Assembly: GCF_012726175.1 (NCBI RefSeq)
Contig: NZ_JAASAD010000006.1
Location: 62,001 to 126,000, forward strand
Source: Micromonospora sp. HNM0581
GTDB taxonomy: Bacteria > Actinomycetota > Actinomycetes > Mycobacteriales > Micromonosporaceae
DNA: 64,000 nucleotides
Direction: 5' to 3'
The translations under genes were made by a program, and so were the position numbers. Positions within the stretch are counted from its first letter, which is position 1. Each line of letters begins with the position of its first letter. Of the stretch, positions 46,277 to 54,157 are shown piece after piece. The notes under the pieces are model-generated. The model was not told the DNA's origin and made no database searches. It worked only from the letters and a program-made list of their open reading frames with translations.

Positions 46277-46888
46277 TCACCGTGGGCTGCCGCGACGGCG
46301 GGTCGCGGTGATCCAGAGGACCATGCCGGTGACGGTCAGCGCCAGACCGCCGGGAAGCAGCAGATTGGCGGTGATGTCGCGGGCGCCGCCACCGAAGCCG
46401 GTTGCCGGCCCACGGCTGGGCTTCACCTGGCGTACCACCTGGATCATGGTGGAGGCGGTCTCGCCGCCCCGGCACTCCAGCTTGGCCCGGTAGTTGCCGG
46501 GAAGCACCCGTTCTTTGATCATGGCCGTACCGGTCAGCAACCCGCGCTGCGGCTGCACGGCGACCCGGCCGAACGCGTCCGAGACGACGATGGCGCCCAC
46601 CGAGTTGTCGTGGCAGCTGGCCCGGAGCCCGACCAGGTGGCCCGGTTCCACCATGCTCGGCGATACCTCCACGAACACGGTCGGGCCCGGCTGCGACGAG
46701 GTATCCGGTGCGCCGGGCTGCCCCGTCGGTTGCCTGGCGAAGACCGGCGCGACGGCGCTCCGAACGGGTGACGCCCCGGCCGGCACCGCCGTCAGCGACA
46801 GGGTGAACAGGGCGAACACGAACAGCGGCGCGACGGTGCGCAGAGCAGCGGCGAATCGCGCCGCACGAGTGGCGGTCACTGTTGACAC
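46277..46888 (-). CDS. Secreted, C-terminally membrane-anchored protein beside sortase
   Basis: 203 residues. Signal peptide (about 1-38, FVFALFTLSLTAVPAGASP). An extracellular domain with VFVEVSPSMVEPGHLVGLRA and a single C-terminal membrane helix (LLLPGGLALTVTGMVLWITA) before a basic RRR tail. No LPxTG or LAxTG motif is visible before the helix, so it may be a sortase partner rather than a classical substrate. GTG 46888 follows GGAGGGGG, which decides the start. Confidence 0.72.
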   Translation of the reverse strand: MSTVTATRAARFAAALRTVAPLFVFALFTLSLTAVPAGASPVRSAVAPVFARQPTGQPGAPDTSSQPGPTVFVEVSPSMVEPGHLVGLRASCHDNSVGAIVVSDAFGRVAVQPQRGLLTGTAMIKERVLPGNYRAKLECRGGETASTMIQVVRQVKPSRGPATGFGGGARDITANLLLPGGLALTVTGMVLWITATRRRGSPR

Positions 46889-47014
46889 GCTGCCCCCTCC
46901 CGGTACGCCGGGCGGTCGCCGGGCACCCGGTACTGCCGTCTCCCGATGATGGTCCCACCACCGGGCGTACATCACATCCGGTCCGGCGGGGTGCTCGCGT
47001 AGGCTCGGTGAGTT

Positions 47015-47722
47015 GTGACCCCCACCGACCCGACTCCCGCCGTCGCCGCACCACGTGCGGCGCGGGCGATCCGTACCTACCACCCGCGTCGCGGCCGGAT
47101 GAGCGGCCGGCAGGTGACGGCGCTCGAAGAACTCTGGCCGCGGTACGGGCTGCGCCTCGCCGACGTCGACCCGTTCGACCACGTCGCCCTGTTCGGCCGA
47201 CGGGCACCCCTGGTGATCGAGATCGGATCCGGCATGGGCGACACGACCGCTCACATGGCCGCCGCCGACCCGGATCGAGATTATCTGGCGGTCGACGTGC
47301 ACACCCCGGGAATCGCGAACCTGCTGGACCTGGTCCACCTTCGTGGGCTGGGCAATGTCCGGATCGTCGAGGGGGACGCGGTGGAGCTGATGGAACTGCT
47401 GCCGCCCGCGTCGCTGGACGCCGTGCATGTCTTCTTCCCGGATCCGTGGCCGAAGTCCCGTCACCACAAGCGACGGCTGATCCAGCCGACGCACGTGGCC
47501 AGGTTACGTTCCCGGTTGGCGGCCGGCGGCACGTTGCACTGCGCCACCGACTGGGCGGAGTACGCCGTGTCGATGCGAGCGACCCTGGACGCCGACCCGG
47601 GCCTGGTCAACGCGTACGACGGCTACGCGCCCCGGCCCGATCACCGGCCGGTGACCCGGTTCGAGCGGCGGGCGTTGCGTGCCGGCCGCCCGATCGCCGA
47701 CCTGATCTACCGCCGCCGCTGA
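47015..47722 (+). CDS. trmB: tRNA (guanine-N7-)-methyltransferase
   Basis: 235 residues. SAM-binding VIEIGSGMGDTTAHMA, followed by YLAVDVHTPG, and the signature VFFPDPWPKSRHHKRRLIQP. The RFERRALRAGRPIADL C-terminus is also conserved. Methylates N7 of G46 in the tRNA variable loop. Compact and complete for the family. Starts at GTG. Confidence 0.95.
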   Translation: MTPTDPTPAVAAPRAARAIRTYHPRRGRMSGRQVTALEELWPRYGLRLADVDPFDHVALFGRRAPLVIEIGSGMGDTTAHMAAADPDRDYLAVDVHTPGIANLLDLVHLRGLGNVRIVEGDAVELMELLPPASLDAVHVFFPDPWPKSRHHKRRLIQPTHVARLRSRLAAGGTLHCATDWAEYAVSMRATLDADPGLVNAYDGYAPRPDHRPVTRFERRALRAGRPIADLIYRRR

Positions 47723-47847
47723 GCGGTAAGAAGGGCACCTCGCTGACACCTGGTGTGTGAAGGGCACTTCCCAACAGCTGAGCCCAGCGTCCGATCCGGC
47801 CGCCCGGTTGGCGTGCGGGCAGTTCGTCCAGGCACCATGGACCGGCC
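47723..47847. repeat. Short repeated GAAGGGCAC motif in intergenic space
   Basis: GAAGGGCAC occurs twice, at about 47729 and 47760, between trmB and the helicase gene. The second copy, GAAGGGCACTTC, can form a small hairpin. I recall similar repeats in Micromonospora intergenic regions; the function is unknown. Confidence 0.35.
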
Positions 47848-50352
47848 ATGACACTCACCGCCGCGCTGCCGAAGACCGCTGACCCCGACACCCTCTACGA
47901 CGCGTTCGCCAGTTGGGCGTCCGAGCGCGGCCTGAACCTCTATCCCCATCAGGACGAGGCGGTCATCGAGATCGTCTCCGGGGCCAACGTGATCATGAAT
48001 ACGCCGACCGGCTCGGGCAAGAGCCTGGTCGCCGTCGCCGCGCACTTCGCCGCGCTGGCCGACGACCGGACGACCTTCTACACCGCGCCGATCAAGGCGC
48101 TGGTGTCGGAGAAGTTCTTTGCGCTCTGCGAGGTCTTCGGCGCCGAGAACGTCGGCATGCTCACCGGCGACGCCAGCGTCAACGCCGACGCCCCGATCAT
48201 CTGCTGCACCGCCGAGATCCTGGCCAACCTGGCGTTACGTGAGGGCGGCCGGGCCGACGTCGGCCAAGTGATCATGGATGAGTTCCACTTCTACGCCGAA
48301 CCGGATCGGGGCTGGGCCTGGCAGGTGCCGCTGATCGAACTACCGCAGGCGCAGTTCGTGCTGATGTCAGCCACCCTCGGCGACACCACCCGGTTCGTCG
48401 ACGACCTGACTCGACGTACCGGCCGGGCGACCGCCGTCGTCCGCTCGGCGGAGCGGCCGGTCCCGCTGCTCTTCTCGTACGCGACGACGCCGCTGCACGA
48501 GACCCTCGAAGAACTGCTGGAGACCAGGCAGGCCCCGGTGTACGTGGTGCACTTCACTCAGGCCGCCGCCCTGGAGCGCGCCCAGGCGCTGATGAGCGTG
48601 AACGTCTGCACCCGGGCCGAGAAGGACGCGATCGCGACTGCGATCGGCGGGTTCCGGTTCACCTCAGGTTTCGGCAGGACCCTGTCCCGGCTGGTCCGGC
48701 ACGGCATCGGTGTACACCACGCCGGGATGCTGCCCAAGTACCGCCGGCTGGTGGAGACCCTCGCCCAGGCCGGACTGCTGAAGGTCATCTGTGGCACCGA
48801 CACCCTCGGCGTCGGCATCAACGTGCCCATCCGCACGGTGCTGTTCACCGGGCTGTCCAAGTACGACGGCGTACGTACCCGACTGCTCAAGGCGCGGGAG
48901 TTCCACCAGATCGCCGGTCGGGCCGGACGCGCTGGTTTCGACACGATCGGCCGGGTCGTCGTGCAGGCACCCGAACACGTCATCGACAACGAGAAGGCCC
49001 TCGCCAAGGCCGGTGACGACCCGAAGAAGCGACGCAAGGTGGTACGCAAGAAGCCACCGGAGGGCTCCATCGGCTGGGGCAAGCCCACCTTCGACCGGCT
49101 GGTGGAGGCCGAACCGGAGCCGCTCACCTCCAGCTTCCAGGTCAGCCACTCGATGCTGCTCAACGTCATCGGCCGCCCCGGGGACGCGTTCGCGGCCATG
49201 CGGCACCTGCTGACCGACAACCACGAGGACGCCGCCGCTCAGCGCCGGCACATCCGCCGGGCTATCGCGATCTACCGGGCGTTGCGGGCCGGCGGGGTGG
49301 TCGAGGAGCTGCCCGAGCCGGACGAGACCGGGCGGCGGGTCCGCCTCACCGTCGACCTGCAACTCGACTTCGCGCTCAACCAGCCGCTGTCACCTCTGGC
49401 GCTGGCCACTATCGAGTTGCTGGACCGCGAGTCCCCGGCGTATGCCCTGGACGTGTTGTCGGTGATCGAGTCGATCCTCGACGACCCCCGCCAGGTGCTC
49501 TCCGCCCAGCAGTTCAAGGCCCGCGGCGAGGCGGTCGCCGCGATGAAGGCCGAGGGCATCGAGTACGAGGCCCGGCTGGAACTGCTCGACGAGGTGACCT
49601 GGCCCAAGCCCCTGGCCGAACTGCTCGACGACGCCTACGAGATGTACCGGCGGGGGCATCCCTGGGTGGTCGACCACCAGCTCTCCCCCAAGTCCGTGGT
49701 GCGGGACATGTACGAGCGGGCGATGACCTTCACGGAGTACGTGCAGTTCTACGGACTGTCCCGCTCGGAGGGACTGGTGCTGCGCTATCTCGCCGACGCG
49801 TACAAGACGTTGCGGCAGACAGTGCCGGAGGAGGCCAAGACCGAGGAACTGGTCGACCTCATCGAGTGGCTGGGTGAGTTGGTCCGCCAGGTCGACTCCA
49901 GCCTCATCGACGAGTGGGAACGGCTGCGCAACCCGACGGACCTGCCCGAAGTGGCCGCCGCTCTGGACGACCGGCCGGCTGCGGTGACCCGCAACCCGCG
50001 GGCGTTGCGGGTACTCGTGCGCAACGCCCTGTTCCGGCGGGTCGAGTTGGCCGCACTGCGGCAGTGGCACACGCTGGGCGAGTTGGACGCGGACTCCGGT
50101 TGGCCGGCCGACGCGTGGGCCGAGGCGCTGGAGCCCTACTTCGAGTCGTACGACGGCATCGGCACCGGCCCGGACGCCCGCGGCCCGGCGCTGCTGATGA
50201 TCGAGCAGGGTCGGGAACGTTGGACGGTGCGGCAGATCCTGGACGATCCGGAGGGCGACCACGACTGGGGCATCAGCGCCGAGGTCGACCTGGCCGCCTC
50301 CGACGAGGCGGGCACTGCCGTCGTACGGGTCACCGACGTCGGTCAGCTCTGA
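47848..50352 (+). CDS. DEAD/DEAH-box RNA helicase with DUF3516
   Basis: 834 residues. Superfamily 2 helicase core: NTPTGSGKSLVAVAA (Walker A, about 51-58), FYTAPIKALVSEKF, VIMDEFHFYAEPDRG (motif II, DEFH), LMSATLGDTTRF and HQIAGRAGRAGFDTIGR (motif VI). The C-terminal third is DUF3516. Ski2/Mtr4-like organisation suggests an RNA-processing role. It is a conserved chromosomal gene whose terminator hairpin is interrupted by the transposon beginning at 50395. Confidence 0.92.
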   Translation: MTLTAALPKTADPDTLYDAFASWASERGLNLYPHQDEAVIEIVSGANVIMNTPTGSGKSLVAVAAHFAALADDRTTFYTAPIKALVSEKFFALCEVFGAENVGMLTGDASVNADAPIICCTAEILANLALREGGRADVGQVIMDEFHFYAEPDRGWAWQVPLIELPQAQFVLMSATLGDTTRFVDDLTRRTGRATAVVRSAERPVPLLFSYATTPLHETLEELLETRQAPVYVVHFTQAAALERAQALMSVNVCTRAEKDAIATAIGGFRFTSGFGRTLSRLVRHGIGVHHAGMLPKYRRLVETLAQAGLLKVICGTDTLGVGINVPIRTVLFTGLSKYDGVRTRLLKAREFHQIAGRAGRAGFDTIGRVVVQAPEHVIDNEKALAKAGDDPKKRRKVVRKKPPEGSIGWGKPTFDRLVEAEPEPLTSSFQVSHSMLLNVIGRPGDAFAAMRHLLTDNHEDAAAQRRHIRRAIAIYRALRAGGVVEELPEPDETGRRVRLTVDLQLDFALNQPLSPLALATIELLDRESPAYALDVLSVIESILDDPRQVLSAQQFKARGEAVAAMKAEGIEYEARLELLDEVTWPKPLAELLDDAYEMYRRGHPWVVDHQLSPKSVVRDMYERAMTFTEYVQFYGLSRSEGLVLRYLADAYKTLRQTVPEEAKTEELVDLIEWLGELVRQVDSSLIDEWERLRNPTDLPEVAAALDDRPAAVTRNPRALRVLVRNALFRRVELAALRQWHTLGELDADSGWPADAWAEALEPYFESYDGIGTGPDARGPALLMIEQGRERWTVRQILDDPEGDHDWGISAEVDLAASDEAGTAVVRVTDVGQL

Positions 50353-50363
50353 AATTTCGTCGG

Positions 50364-50394
50364 AAGGGGCCGTCCGAGATGCCCCGGGCGGCCC
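50364..50394 (+). terminator. Helicase-gene terminator hairpin, split by transposon insertion
   Basis: AAGGGGCCGTCCG at 50364-50376 pairs with CGGGCGGCCC at 50385-50394. If the transposon and one GGCCC copy are removed, the 3' arm becomes CGGGCGGCCCCTT followed by TCGC (58002 onward), giving a 13-bp stem with one G-T pair and an 8-nt loop. The element therefore lies in the 3' arm; about 10 bp of stem remain on the left side, so partial function is possible. Confidence 0.7.
50390..50394. repeat. Target-site duplication, left copy
   Basis: GGCCC directly before the left transposon end. The identical copy is at 57997-58001. Confidence 0.88.
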
Positions 50395-50404
50395 TGTCGC
50401 GTCC
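50395..50404 (+). repeat. Left terminal inverted repeat of the transposon
   Basis: TGTCGCGTCC, the exact complement of 57987-57996. The next recognisable shared motif is TTGCGGA at 50414-50420, at the same distance from the end as TCCACAA (57971-57977) on the right. Confidence 0.9.
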
Positions 50405-50413
50405 AGTTCCAGG

Positions 50414-50497
50414 TTGCGGATGATCAAGGCACCGACCTGCGACTCGCAGAGTAGGTCCGGACGGCGTCGGGCGAGAGTGTCCGGGGCTACTTTGTGG
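50414..50497. promoter_or_regulatory. Left-end putative transposase-binding sites
   Basis: TTGCGGATGATC at 50414-50425 differs by one base from the right-end TTGTGGATGATC (complement of 57946-57957). TTTGTGG at 50491-50497 is a second weaker match, overlapping the end of the GNAT gene. The left end thus has fewer sites than the right, as in Tn7. Confidence 0.5.
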
Positions 50498-51101
50498 TTC
50501 TGGTGCTTGGCAGTGTTTGCGGGGCTCTGCCGGGGTCGGACGTTCTGCTGGTGAGGATGTAGTGGCGCAGCTTGACGGGCCTGCCGTCGGGGTTGGTCCA
50601 GTCCGCGTCCGTGGTGTGGGTGTGCTGCCAGCCGGTGGCTTCGTAGAAGGCGACAGCTGCCGAGCGGTGTTCGTCCGTGACGTTCAGCGTGAGGTCGTAT
50701 CCATGCTTAGCGGCCCAGGTTCGGACGTGGTCGATGAGTGCGCTGGCGAGTGAACGGCGGCGGGCGGCCGGGGCGACGAAGAGCCGGGAAAGTTCGACGT
50801 GGCGAGGGGGCATTTCGCTGTGTGGGCGTTGGACCGCGACGTGACCGTCGACGCCGCCCTGAGCCCCTTCGGCGATCCATGCTTGGAGCAACCGTGGTGG
50901 CTTGAGCCAGTTGTGCGGGTCTGCCGGCCAGTTCAGGGGGTATGCATCGGTTTCGTGTACTGCTTGCAAAGCTTGAATGCACTGGTCCAGGTCCGTTACT
51001 CGCCGGATCCTGATGGTTGGCCGTGACATCAGGGCATTATTCGCTGTCGTGGTCGGATGTCCGCCGGGTGTGTCGTGATCGGAGAGGGGTTGGCTGGTCA
51101 T
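50487..51101 (-). CDS. GNAT-family N-acetyltransferase (transposon cargo)
   Basis: 204 residues. VELSRLFVAPAARRRSLASA is the acetyl-CoA loop and AAVAFYEATGWQHTHT the C-terminal GNAT segment. ATG 51101 forms an ATGA overlap with the stop of the HAD gene, arguing for coupled translation; a second ATG at 51029 begins nearer to the conserved fold. It is the last gene before the left transposon end, and its 3' end overlaps a probable transposase-binding site. Substrate unknown; self-protection or metabolite modification are possible cargo roles. Confidence 0.82.
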   Translation of the reverse strand: MTSQPLSDHDTPGGHPTTTANNALMSRPTIRIRRVTDLDQCIQALQAVHETDAYPLNWPADPHNWLKPPRLLQAWIAEGAQGGVDGHVAVQRPHSEMPPRHVELSRLFVAPAARRRSLASALIDHVRTWAAKHGYDLTLNVTDEHRSAAVAFYEATGWQHTHTTDADWTNPDGRPVKLRHYILTSRTSDPGRAPQTLPSTRTTK

Positions 51102-51763
51102 GCCGGTTGCGATGCGTGGAGGAGGATTTCGACGGCGTCCGCGACAGTCGCGACGGTGTTGTCGGGTGCTGGTTGGTCCTCCGGCCACAACGTCGACTCG
51201 CGTTGCAGCCAGATGGTGCGCAACCCGGCGAGGCGCCCGCCGGCGATGTCGAGGATCGGGTCGTCGCCGATCATCCAGCCGCCTTGCGCCAGTGATGTTC
51301 CGCAGCGCTGCGCGATGATGTCGAAGATCGCCGGTTCGGGTTTGCGGATGCCGACTTCGTCGGAGATGCACCAGCCGTCGACCAGCGTGTGAAGGCCAGC
51401 GCGGTGGATCTTGCCGTGTTGGTTGTCGGTCATGCCGTTGGTGACGATCCCGATCCGCCAGCCGGCGGCGCGCAGCAGGCGTAGCGCTTCCAGATCGTGT
51501 GAGCGGCAGGCAACCAGTTCCGGCATGCGTTGGCGGTACTGCTGCCAGAGTTCGTCGGCAGCTTGTTCGAGGCGAAAAGCCTCGCGGACGGCGTGGAAGA
51601 AGGGGCCTTTCGTGCCGGAGGTTCGGGCGTCGGTTTCCAGGAGCCAGGTCAAGGCGGCGTCGTCGAGGCGGTGGGTGATGACGAACTCCTGGGCCCATGC
51701 GCGGAAGGCCGCGCTGCGGTTGACGAGCGTGTTGTCCAGATCGAAGAGCGCCAGCCGCTGCAT
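51098..51763 (-). CDS. HAD-family hydrolase (transposon cargo)
   Basis: 221 residues. LALFDLDNTLVNRS (DxDNT), IGIVTNGMTDNQHGK (motif II Thr), ISDEVGIRKPEPAIFDIIAQ (motif III Lys) and GWMIGDDPILDIAGGRLAGL (motif IV). This is the layout of YjjG-like nucleotidases and small-molecule phosphatases. It starts 34 bp after tniQ and is coupled to the GNAT gene. Probably cargo rather than transposition machinery; substrate unknown. Confidence 0.86.
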   Translation of the reverse strand: MQRLALFDLDNTLVNRSAAFRAWAQEFVITHRLDDAALTWLLETDARTSGTKGPFFHAVREAFRLEQAADELWQQYRQRMPELVACRSHDLEALRLLRAAGWRIGIVTNGMTDNQHGKIHRAGLHTLVDGWCISDEVGIRKPEPAIFDIIAQRCGTSLAQGGWMIGDDPILDIAGGRLAGLRTIWLQRESTLWPEDQPAPDNTVATVADAVEILLHASQPA

Positions 51764-51797
51764 GTCGAGATCGTATGCGGTGGCAGGTTGCCCGAGA

Positions 51798-53084
51798 TTA
51801 GCGTCCTGGTGTGGTGAAAATCTTGCGTTCGTGTCCGAGCAGCGGTCGTCCTCCGCGTGGTCCTGGTGGTGACTCGCGGGTGGGCCAGGGAACGGGGTTG
51901 ACGGCGGTGTCGAGGTAGTCGGATCTCACTGCCGTGGGTCTTTGGTAGTCGGCAATGACAGGTTCGGTGGCGTCGCCGACGATGGTGGCGGCCGGGGTGT
52001 CGGAGAAGGTGGTTGCTTCAGCGCTGGCTGCGACGGTGCCGATGAACAGATCCATTTGACGTGCCCAGTCGCGGGCGAGGACGGGGCCGATGTGGCGGTG
52101 GTAGAGGATTCCGCGTCCGCCTCGCCGGTTGCGGGCGAACCATCGGGCGCTGCGCCTGTGCCGGTCGATGCTGTGCTGGTGGGCCTTGGGGATGGTGTGG
52201 CCGCCGAAACCGCGTTGGGTGCGGTAGGTGGTTCGCGGCAGGCTGGGTGGCCGCCAGCAGTCGTCGTCGATCCAGTGGGCGATCGGATCGTGGACGACTT
52301 TGGGCCGGTAGTCGGGTTGGCCGAGCCGGCGGCCGATCTCGGCAGCGAAGCGGTGTTGCCCGGCGGGGTCGTTTGCGGCGAGGCGGCGCCAGTGCAGCGA
52401 GCCGACGAGGGCAGCGATCTTGACGGCTTCGGGGTAGGTCGCGGCGAACAGTCGGGAGGTGCTGAAGGTGGTTTCCTCGGTGCCGTGCGGGATGAGTTCG
52501 GCGGCGCGTTCGCCCCAGTCAAGGCGGGCGTCGTCGGGGTGGTGGGCGTCTTGGTCCCACCGGTGGCCGCAGATGAGGAAGCCGGTGAGGACGGCGTCGT
52601 AGGTGGCGGCCGGGCCGAGGCGGCGTAGGAGCCGCAGGTGCGCGCGTTGCGCGGCAACGATCTCGGGTAACTCGTCGAGGGTGGGATAGGGCTGGTCGAT
52701 CACGTCCGGCGGGCCGATCCAGATGCGGTGCCGGGTGCAGACGTAGCGGTGGTGCGGCAGGAGTTGACGGACGGTGCCGCCGGGGTGCCGGGCGGTGCAG
52801 CGGGGACATCCGTGTTGCGGTTCGTGACGGAAGGCGAGCCAGTCGGGTTCGGGTCGGCGGATCTCGATGACGGCGCGGGCCAGGAGGTTCTCGGGTATGC
52901 CGGTGACGGCGGCGAGCAGGTCAGCGGCGATGAGCCGAGCGCCGCCGCCTGCGGCGCCGGGCCGGCTGACCTGCTGCCAAAGCTCGGGAAACGGGATGCC
53001 ATGCAGGTTCGCAAGCCGGCTGATGTAAGACGCGGCGGTTTCGTGGTGGGCGGGCGCGACGGCGATGGGCAGGCGTGGGGACAT
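51798..53084 (-). CDS. tniQ: TniQ family target-selection protein
   Basis: 428 residues. The TniQ N-terminal domain has AVAPAHHETAASYISRLANL, and a zinc finger has Cys93-x2-Cys96 (CPRC) with Cys116-x2-His119 (CTRH). TniQ/TnsD proteins connect target DNA to the ATPase; TnsD of Tn7 binds the 3' end of glmS. The C-terminal half has no second recognised domain. The gene overlaps tniB by one base. Given the insertion site, it may recognise the end of the helicase gene, which is an inference. Confidence 0.9.
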   Translation of the reverse strand: MSPRLPIAVAPAHHETAASYISRLANLHGIPFPELWQQVSRPGAAGGGARLIAADLLAAVTGIPENLLARAVIEIRRPEPDWLAFRHEPQHGCPRCTARHPGGTVRQLLPHHRYVCTRHRIWIGPPDVIDQPYPTLDELPEIVAAQRAHLRLLRRLGPAATYDAVLTGFLICGHRWDQDAHHPDDARLDWGERAAELIPHGTEETTFSTSRLFAATYPEAVKIAALVGSLHWRRLAANDPAGQHRFAAEIGRRLGQPDYRPKVVHDPIAHWIDDDCWRPPSLPRTTYRTQRGFGGHTIPKAHQHSIDRHRRSARWFARNRRGGRGILYHRHIGPVLARDWARQMDLFIGTVAASAEATTFSDTPAATIVGDATEPVIADYQRPTAVRSDYLDTAVNPVPWPTRESPPGPRGGRPLLGHERKIFTTPGR

Positions 53085-54157
53085 CAGGCGCTCGTGGCGG
53101 CGGTCTCGGCCGACCGGCGGGCGCGCGGGCGTGGCGGGGATGTTCGGGTGGCTTTCTCGGCGGCGAAGTCGACCGGGACCAGGTCGAGCAGGTCGCGGGT
53201 GATCTGTTCGGTGCCGTCCTCGATAGCCAGGATCGCGGCGCCGCGGATGAGCTGGGAGAGGCTGCCGATCATGCCGGAGGTGCGGCGGTAGAGGTGTTCA
53301 TCGAGACCGACGAGGGTTCCAGGGGTGTGTCGGTGCAGCCGCAGCATGGCTTCGAGAGTGGCGATCAGTGACCGCCAGGCGGTGCGCTGCTCGGTGGTGC
53401 CGTAGGCGAACGGGGTGGACGCGATCAGGGTGAACCGGCCGGCAATCTGGCGTCCGCGGACGCCGGCGAACAGCCCTTCGGCTTCGACGTCGATGCCGGC
53501 GTAAACGAAGGTGGCCGGCAGCCTTTCGGCGAAGTACTTGAGCTGGTCGGACACCTCGGCGCCGGCTCGGGTGGCGAGGTTGAGGTTGTGGATCTCGTCG
53601 ACCAGAACAAGCTCGATACCAGTGTTGGCGGCTGTGGCGCAGACCGCGTTGACGATGTCGGGCATGTTGGCCCGGGCGGAGAACTCCAGACCGTAGAAGC
53701 GGGCGAACTCGACGGCGAGCATTTTGGCGGTCGCGGCCGGTGGGACGGTGACGTAGGCGACTGGCAGCCGGTGCCGGCTGTCAGGGTGCCGCTTGCGGAC
53801 GGCGCGTTCGTGGGTGCGGCCGAGCTGGGTCAGCGCGGTGGTCTTGCCGGTGCCGGATGCGCCGGACAGGATCAGGCCGCGCCGGGCGGAGACCTGCCGT
53901 CGGTTGAGCTGGACCAGCAGCCGACCGGTGCCCAGCATCTGCCGGATGATCGGTGTGTTCACCAGCGGCAGTTCGGCGTGGTATTCGCGGCGGGCTTCGT
54001 CGTGCGCGGCCCGCCGCGACCGGGTCAGCGCGAGGAGTTGCTCGGCGCTGAGCGCGGCCGGTGGTTCGGGCTGGTAGTCCACGAACCGGCGCCAGCCTTC
54101 CTTGGTGGTCGGCGGTTCCTCCGGCATGATCACGTCGTCGTCGGCGACGGTGGTCAT
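53084..54157 (-). CDS. tniB: TniB/TnsC-like AAA+ ATPase
   Basis: 357 residues. Walker A GASGTGKT (99-106), Walker B ELVLVDEIHN (182-191), preceded by an N-terminal helical region with TPIIRQMLGTGRLLVQLNRR. In Tn7/Tn5053-type systems this ATPase forms filaments on target DNA and activates the transposase when TniQ signals a proper target. ATG 54157 forms an ATGA with the transposase stop; a GTG at 54163 is an alternative. Confidence 0.92.
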   Translation of the reverse strand: MTTVADDDVIMPEEPPTTKEGWRRFVDYQPEPPAALSAEQLLALTRSRRAAHDEARREYHAELPLVNTPIIRQMLGTGRLLVQLNRRQVSARRGLILSGASGTGKTTALTQLGRTHERAVRKRHPDSRHRLPVAYVTVPPAATAKMLAVEFARFYGLEFSARANMPDIVNAVCATAANTGIELVLVDEIHNLNLATRAGAEVSDQLKYFAERLPATFVYAGIDVEAEGLFAGVRGRQIAGRFTLIASTPFAYGTTEQRTAWRSLIATLEAMLRLHRHTPGTLVGLDEHLYRRTSGMIGSLSQLIRGAAILAIEDGTEQITRDLLDLVPVDFAAEKATRTSPPRPRARRSAETAATSA

